Of a stretch of 64,000 nucleotides of DNA, positions 60,641-64,000 are shown piece by piece. The notes below the pieces were generated by a model. That model was not told where the DNA came from. It was given only the letters and a program-made list of their open reading frames with translations, and did not search any database. The DNA comes from CAYSPT01 sp964432985 (GTDB lineage Bacteria > Muiribacteriota > CAYSPT01): the NCBI GenBank assembly GCA_964432985.1, contig CAYSPT010000020.1, positions 16,240 through 80,239 on the forward strand. The letters are read 5' to 3'. Position numbers and translations under genes: made by a program. Positions within the stretch are counted from its first letter, which is position 1, and each line of letters opens with the position of its first letter.

Positions 60641-63475
60641 ATGAATTACTGCTCTTCTTTCAGGCAAAGTTTATACGGCAGATGCCTTGTTTTTCTGCTT
60701 TCCATCATGATTCTGACTATTCCCATCAGAGAATCTTTTCCGGCGGGTGACCAGACCGACCAACCGGAGCAATGGGCCGAGCAAGTGGAGAAGATATTGC
60801 GGGAGTGGTTGCGGCAGCACAGCGACGACCGCAGCGCCCGGTACCAGTTGGCCAAAGTATTGATTCAACGCGGGAAATTCGACGAAGGGCTCGAATTGTT
60901 CGAATCCCTCGACGGCGGGGGAGCGGAGAGCGAAAAAAAAATACTGGGCGAAGCCCAGCTCTATTTTGACCGCAACCAGTACGGCATTGCAGTGTTTCTA
61001 CTCAGGAAACTCAAACGCATGAGTCCTGACAACGAAGACATCTACAACCTGAAAATCCGGGCCTGGTGCGAAGCGATGAACCGTAAAAGCGCTCCCGACA
61101 CTCTGCAGCGGATAGCCGACTCGGTGTTTGTCTCCATGAAAAGCGATGCCCCAATGAGAAGTGATGCCCCGGAGGCTGAATCATCTGCTCCAGAGCTCGA
61201 AACGCCAACCGCACCGAAAGCCGAACCTTTCCCTCCAGGATTCGAAGCTCCGGCCGTACCAGAGACTGACTTTTCCCTTCCAGAGCTTGAAACACCTCTC
61301 GATTTCGAGTTTCAGGCACACCAACCACAGCTGGAACTCACGGACAATCAACAGTTCACCCTTGAAACAGTCAAAACGCTCATCGAGCACAATCATCCGA
61401 TCCAGGCCCTCGAACTGCTCTGGGTATTCAGTAAATTGAGCCCGGCCAACGAAGTTATCTACCAGAAAATAATCCTGGAGTGGAGAGAGAAACTGGGCAC
61501 CGGCCCCGGGGATGAACAACCACTCCGGAGAGATATGATTGCCGAAGCCGCTCAATTCCGGGTCGGTTCTGAGCGACATGTTCCGGAACCAAAAGATGAA
61601 CCGGTGGCGGTTGAACCTGAGGATTTCGTGACGGCCCCATCACCGGAAATACCTTCATCTATTGGAGAGGACCGGTACCGGGAAACTTTGCTCAAACAGA
61701 AGCTCGAACAAAATCCGGAGGACAGTGAAACCAGGGGGCAACTGGCCAGTCACTACCTCCAGACACGGGAGCCGGACCTGGCAATTGAGTGGTATGACCG
61801 GGCCCTCCAACTCGACCCGGGAAACCTGGCATTCTCTCTGGGTATCATCAGGGCACTGATTATCAAGAGCGAGTATCAGAGCTCCGCCGAACTGGGAAAA
61901 GTGCTGCTCGAAGCCTACCCCGGTAATGAAACCGCACTGACGTTTATGGCTAAAATTACCACCCGGCTGGGACAGTACGAGGAGAGTATCAGATACTGCC
62001 GCCGGCTTCTGGACAGCAATCCCGGCAACCGGGCCGTGCTTGGTATCATGGCAGCGAATTATCGCATGCTCGGACGATATGAAGATGGTATTGAGACCGC
62101 AAAATGTATTATCGAAATTGACCCGGGCGACGTCGATGCTCTGGTAACTCTGGCAATCCTCCACAATTGCCGCAACCGTAACCGCAGCACCAGGCGGTAT
62201 CTCGAACAGGCCAATACGCTGGCCCCCGGACGTGCGGACGTGCAAGCCATGCTGTTTCAACTGGACAGGTGGTATACCGTGGGTGATGGTGAGATTACGG
62301 GCCGACAGCGCGCCACCGCGCTGGAGCGCATGGACATCGGGCACTACGTAGCCCTGGGCCGGGTCCCCGGCTACCTGGTGCAAAAAGAAAAGACAGCCGG
62401 TCTCTACCGTACAATGCTGGAGCGGGATCCAGGTGATCTGGACGCCCTGCTTGGCCTGGGGAATATGTCATTTGCTGACGGACACCGTGATACAGCCGAA
62501 AGCTACTACTGTCAGGCATTGGACGCCTGGCCCGGATGCGAGGAAGCCAGGCAGGCACTGGATAGTCTTTCGCAAACCGGACCACGCGGGCTTTCCGTGT
62601 CATACCTGTTCCACGACCTGAGAGACTTCGATCGGGAGAGAAACCTGGTTGAAGCAGAGTACACCGGGAGCGTCAAAACGGTGGAGTACTCCCACCTGGC
62701 ATCACCGAAAACCAGGCTTTTTGTCCGTTCGGAAGAAGCCGAATACAAACAGCTGTTTCTGCTCACGGGTGACATTAACTACCACGTCCGGGGAAGTGCG
62801 GCTTCTCTGGGTGCTCGCCATGAACTGCCGGGTAACGGCACGGTCAGTCTGCGTTACCAACCGTGGCGCTTCCGCAACAGGGGAGACAATGTGTACGACC
62901 TTGCCGGGACCCAGCGCGACTACACCGGCTACCTGGTCTTCGAGAAAGAAAACAGTGACCGGCTTCTCACCGCGGGGTACTGGCGGACACTCGCGTTTAA
63001 CGGGCTCGTTGGCACACCACGGGCCGAACTCGCCGCCACAGACCATTTCCTGATTGCCTGTGATGTCGACATGGACCGCAACCTGTCGCTGGTTACCTCG
63101 GCGGGCCGTCTCGACTCTTCCACTGCCGGGATACGAGACACCTACCGGGTGAGAACACGGTACCGGCTGCCGGCTACCCCTAACATTCAACTCCAGTGCC
63201 AGTTCGCCCGGGTCACCAATCCCGAAGAAGACACAACATCGCTCTTTGTGAACCTGCGTGATCGGACCTCCCGTATTCGTTACTGGATCGATTACGGCGC
63301 GCATTTTCAGTCACTGACAGACGCATCGGTCGAAACCCACATCGCAGGCTTGTATCTCGATTTTGCCCTGAACCAGAACACCTGGTGGTATTTCGACGGG
63401 ACATACGCCTTCGACGAAGGTGACGACAAAGACGTTGAACGGCTTTACTACACCGGTCTGTCGCTTTCCTTCTAA
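60641..63475 (+). CDS. Exported TPR protein with C-terminal outer-membrane beta-barrel
   Basis: GGGAGG lies 6 bases before the ATG. A signal peptide covers about residues 1-35. TPR units occur at about 45-130 and 345-650 around a Pro/Glu-rich linker (170-245). From about 655 to the end, repeated amphipathic strands (LSVSYLFHDLRDF, HVRGSAASLGARHEL, DYTGYLVFEKENS) end in LYYTGLSLSF with a terminal Phe, as in outer-membrane barrels. The layout is that of exopolysaccharide secretion proteins such as PgaA, PelB or BcsC, but no polymerase is in view. Confidence 0.8.
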   Translation: MNYCSSFRQSLYGRCLVFLLSIMILTIPIRESFPAGDQTDQPEQWAEQVEKILREWLRQHSDDRSARYQLAKVLIQRGKFDEGLELFESLDGGGAESEKKILGEAQLYFDRNQYGIAVFLLRKLKRMSPDNEDIYNLKIRAWCEAMNRKSAPDTLQRIADSVFVSMKSDAPMRSDAPEAESSAPELETPTAPKAEPFPPGFEAPAVPETDFSLPELETPLDFEFQAHQPQLELTDNQQFTLETVKTLIEHNHPIQALELLWVFSKLSPANEVIYQKIILEWREKLGTGPGDEQPLRRDMIAEAAQFRVGSERHVPEPKDEPVAVEPEDFVTAPSPEIPSSIGEDRYRETLLKQKLEQNPEDSETRGQLASHYLQTREPDLAIEWYDRALQLDPGNLAFSLGIIRALIIKSEYQSSAELGKVLLEAYPGNETALTFMAKITTRLGQYEESIRYCRRLLDSNPGNRAVLGIMAANYRMLGRYEDGIETAKCIIEIDPGDVDALVTLAILHNCRNRNRSTRRYLEQANTLAPGRADVQAMLFQLDRWYTVGDGEITGRQRATALERMDIGHYVALGRVPGYLVQKEKTAGLYRTMLERDPGDLDALLGLGNMSFADGHRDTAESYYCQALDAWPGCEEARQALDSLSQTGPRGLSVSYLFHDLRDFDRERNLVEAEYTGSVKTVEYSHLASPKTRLFVRSEEAEYKQLFLLTGDINYHVRGSAASLGARHELPGNGTVSLRYQPWRFRNRGDNVYDLAGTQRDYTGYLVFEKENSDRLLTAGYWRTLAFNGLVGTPRAELAATDHFLIACDVDMDRNLSLVTSAGRLDSSTAGIRDTYRVRTRYRLPATPNIQLQCQFARVTNPEEDTTSLFVNLRDRTSRIRYWIDYGAHFQSLTDASVETHIAGLYLDFALNQNTWWYFDGTYAFDEGDDKDVERLYYTGLSLSF

Positions 63476-63901
63476 CCCGCTTATTTGATGAGTTGACATC
63501 TCGAGGACGCGGAGGTGTGCGCATCTGCGTCCGCCTCATGCGACGCAACAGCGTAGTAAAGTACTGGCCAGATAGTAAGTGAAAGCATTCCTGGATTTCT
63601 GCTAAATCAATTGCCGTCTACGATCACCGCAATGCTGGTCTCACCATTTATTTATTATAAATAATAGGTATTGAAATTTAAATTGTTATGTAACTTTTTT
63701 TAACGTCTATTTTTCTATTTGTTACATCATTACAAACGTTTTTCGCGAAATCATTAAAGTGAAGGGTTAAGTTTTCACGATAAGTAACTATGTAAGTAGA
63801 AAAGGTATGTTCATGACATTAGTTACAGTAATTGTTCAACATTGCGTTTCACACACCGCAGCTGATTACTGCGAAGTGTACTGCAAGGGGGAAACATAAT
63901 C
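63476..63901. other. AT-rich intergenic region with repeated GTTAC-type motifs
   Basis: GTTATGTAAC (63685-63694), GTTACATCATTAC (63721-63733), AGTAACTATGTAA (63783-63795) and AGTTACAGTAA (63821-63831) recur. They suit a cluster of regulator sites or A/T-biased chance. A GC-rich imperfect stem lies near 63500-63535. I see no gene. Confidence 0.45.
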
Positions 63902-64000
63902 GTGAGAAACAAACTCTATCATAGCCAAATCGCTTTAAGGAAAACGATTTTCCTGCTCCCGGCCATCCTGCTCACCCTGCTGTGTGCGGGCGGGGCGGCA
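63902..64000 (+). CDS. Exported protein, 5' end only
   Basis: GTG at 63902, 10 bases after GGGGG, opens a frame that runs off the window. The 33 residues visible (RNKLYHSQIALRKT, then a hydrophobic core ending in CAGGAA) are a signal peptide. The product cannot be told. Confidence 0.65.
   Translation, partial: MRNKLYHSQIALRKTIFLLPAILLTLLCAGGAA

Noticed and set aside
1..64000. tRNA, rRNA, SRP RNA or tmRNA genes
   Set aside because: I looked through the intergenic stretches for cloverleaf ends, T-loop GTTCGAATC-type motifs and the SRP tetraloop region and found none.

Overview
This window reads as ordinary, gene-dense bacterial chromosome from a draft assembly or metagenome bin. Two runs of exactly 100 N (32843-32942 and 51711-51810) are scaffolding gaps. 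Envelope genes point to a diderm: a TPR protein ending in an outer-membrane barrel, two further barrel-like proteins, an NlpD-like lipoprotein and many signal peptides. The housekeeping block, however, has an order familiar from Firmicutes (ffh-rpsP-khpA-ylqD-rimM-trmD-rplS-lepB-rbgA, then phoH-pgpH-ybeY and era). I cannot place the organism in a phylum; a diderm of an uncommon lineage fits best. I saw no tRNA, rRNA, CRISPR array, transposase, integrase or phage gene.

Layout. 1-5.05 kb (+): the end of a Trm9-like methyltransferase, then a secreted Cache-domain protein, a multidomain class III nucleotide cyclase whose RDD membrane domain is split by periplasmic-type repeats and a secretin-N-like domain, and a CaCA-type exchanger. 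5.05-9.4 kb: a flavodoxin-fold reductase, a secreted propeller-like protein, an endonuclease/phosphatase-fold protein and an amino-acid symporter. 9.5-25 kb (-): a long block for ribosome biogenesis, RNA processing, protein secretion and envelope function, with several overlapping start/stop junctions. 25.5-32.6 kb: a VWA protein and two HEAT-repeat proteins, one of them a 1261-residue HEAT-TM-TPR protein. 33-42.7 kb (+): feoA-feoB-addB-addA, coupled by overlapping codons. 42.6-50.7 kb: a secreted protein of unknown role, an orphan DnaB-like ATPase, an NlpD-like lipoprotein, BON and L25 proteins, a 54-residue protein with its own terminator, a HIT protein and two outer-membrane proteins. 50.9-54.2 kb is a decayed, repeat-rich stretch with a 17-bp tandem array, a formylglycine-generating-enzyme remnant, an MshEN-only protein and a ParB-like protein. 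54.2-60.3 kb (-): two SH3-C39 paralogues, a Ycf46-like AAA+ ATPase, a frameshifted tail-anchored protein and a CheY-like receiver. 60.6-64 kb (+): a TPR-barrel protein behind three palindromic repeats, and the start of another exported protein.

The most unusual item is the interleaved cyclase/RDD/repeat/STN protein next to a secreted Cache protein. This could be a transmembrane device that couples an envelope signal to cyclic-nucleotide synthesis. Next in interest are the 18-bp inverted-repeat element at 9478-9617, two pairs of hairpins with compensating or wobble pairing, the 59-bp duplication that creates a coupled 19-codon ORF, the palindromic repeat clusters at 5798 and 60552, and the +1 frameshift at about 59643.
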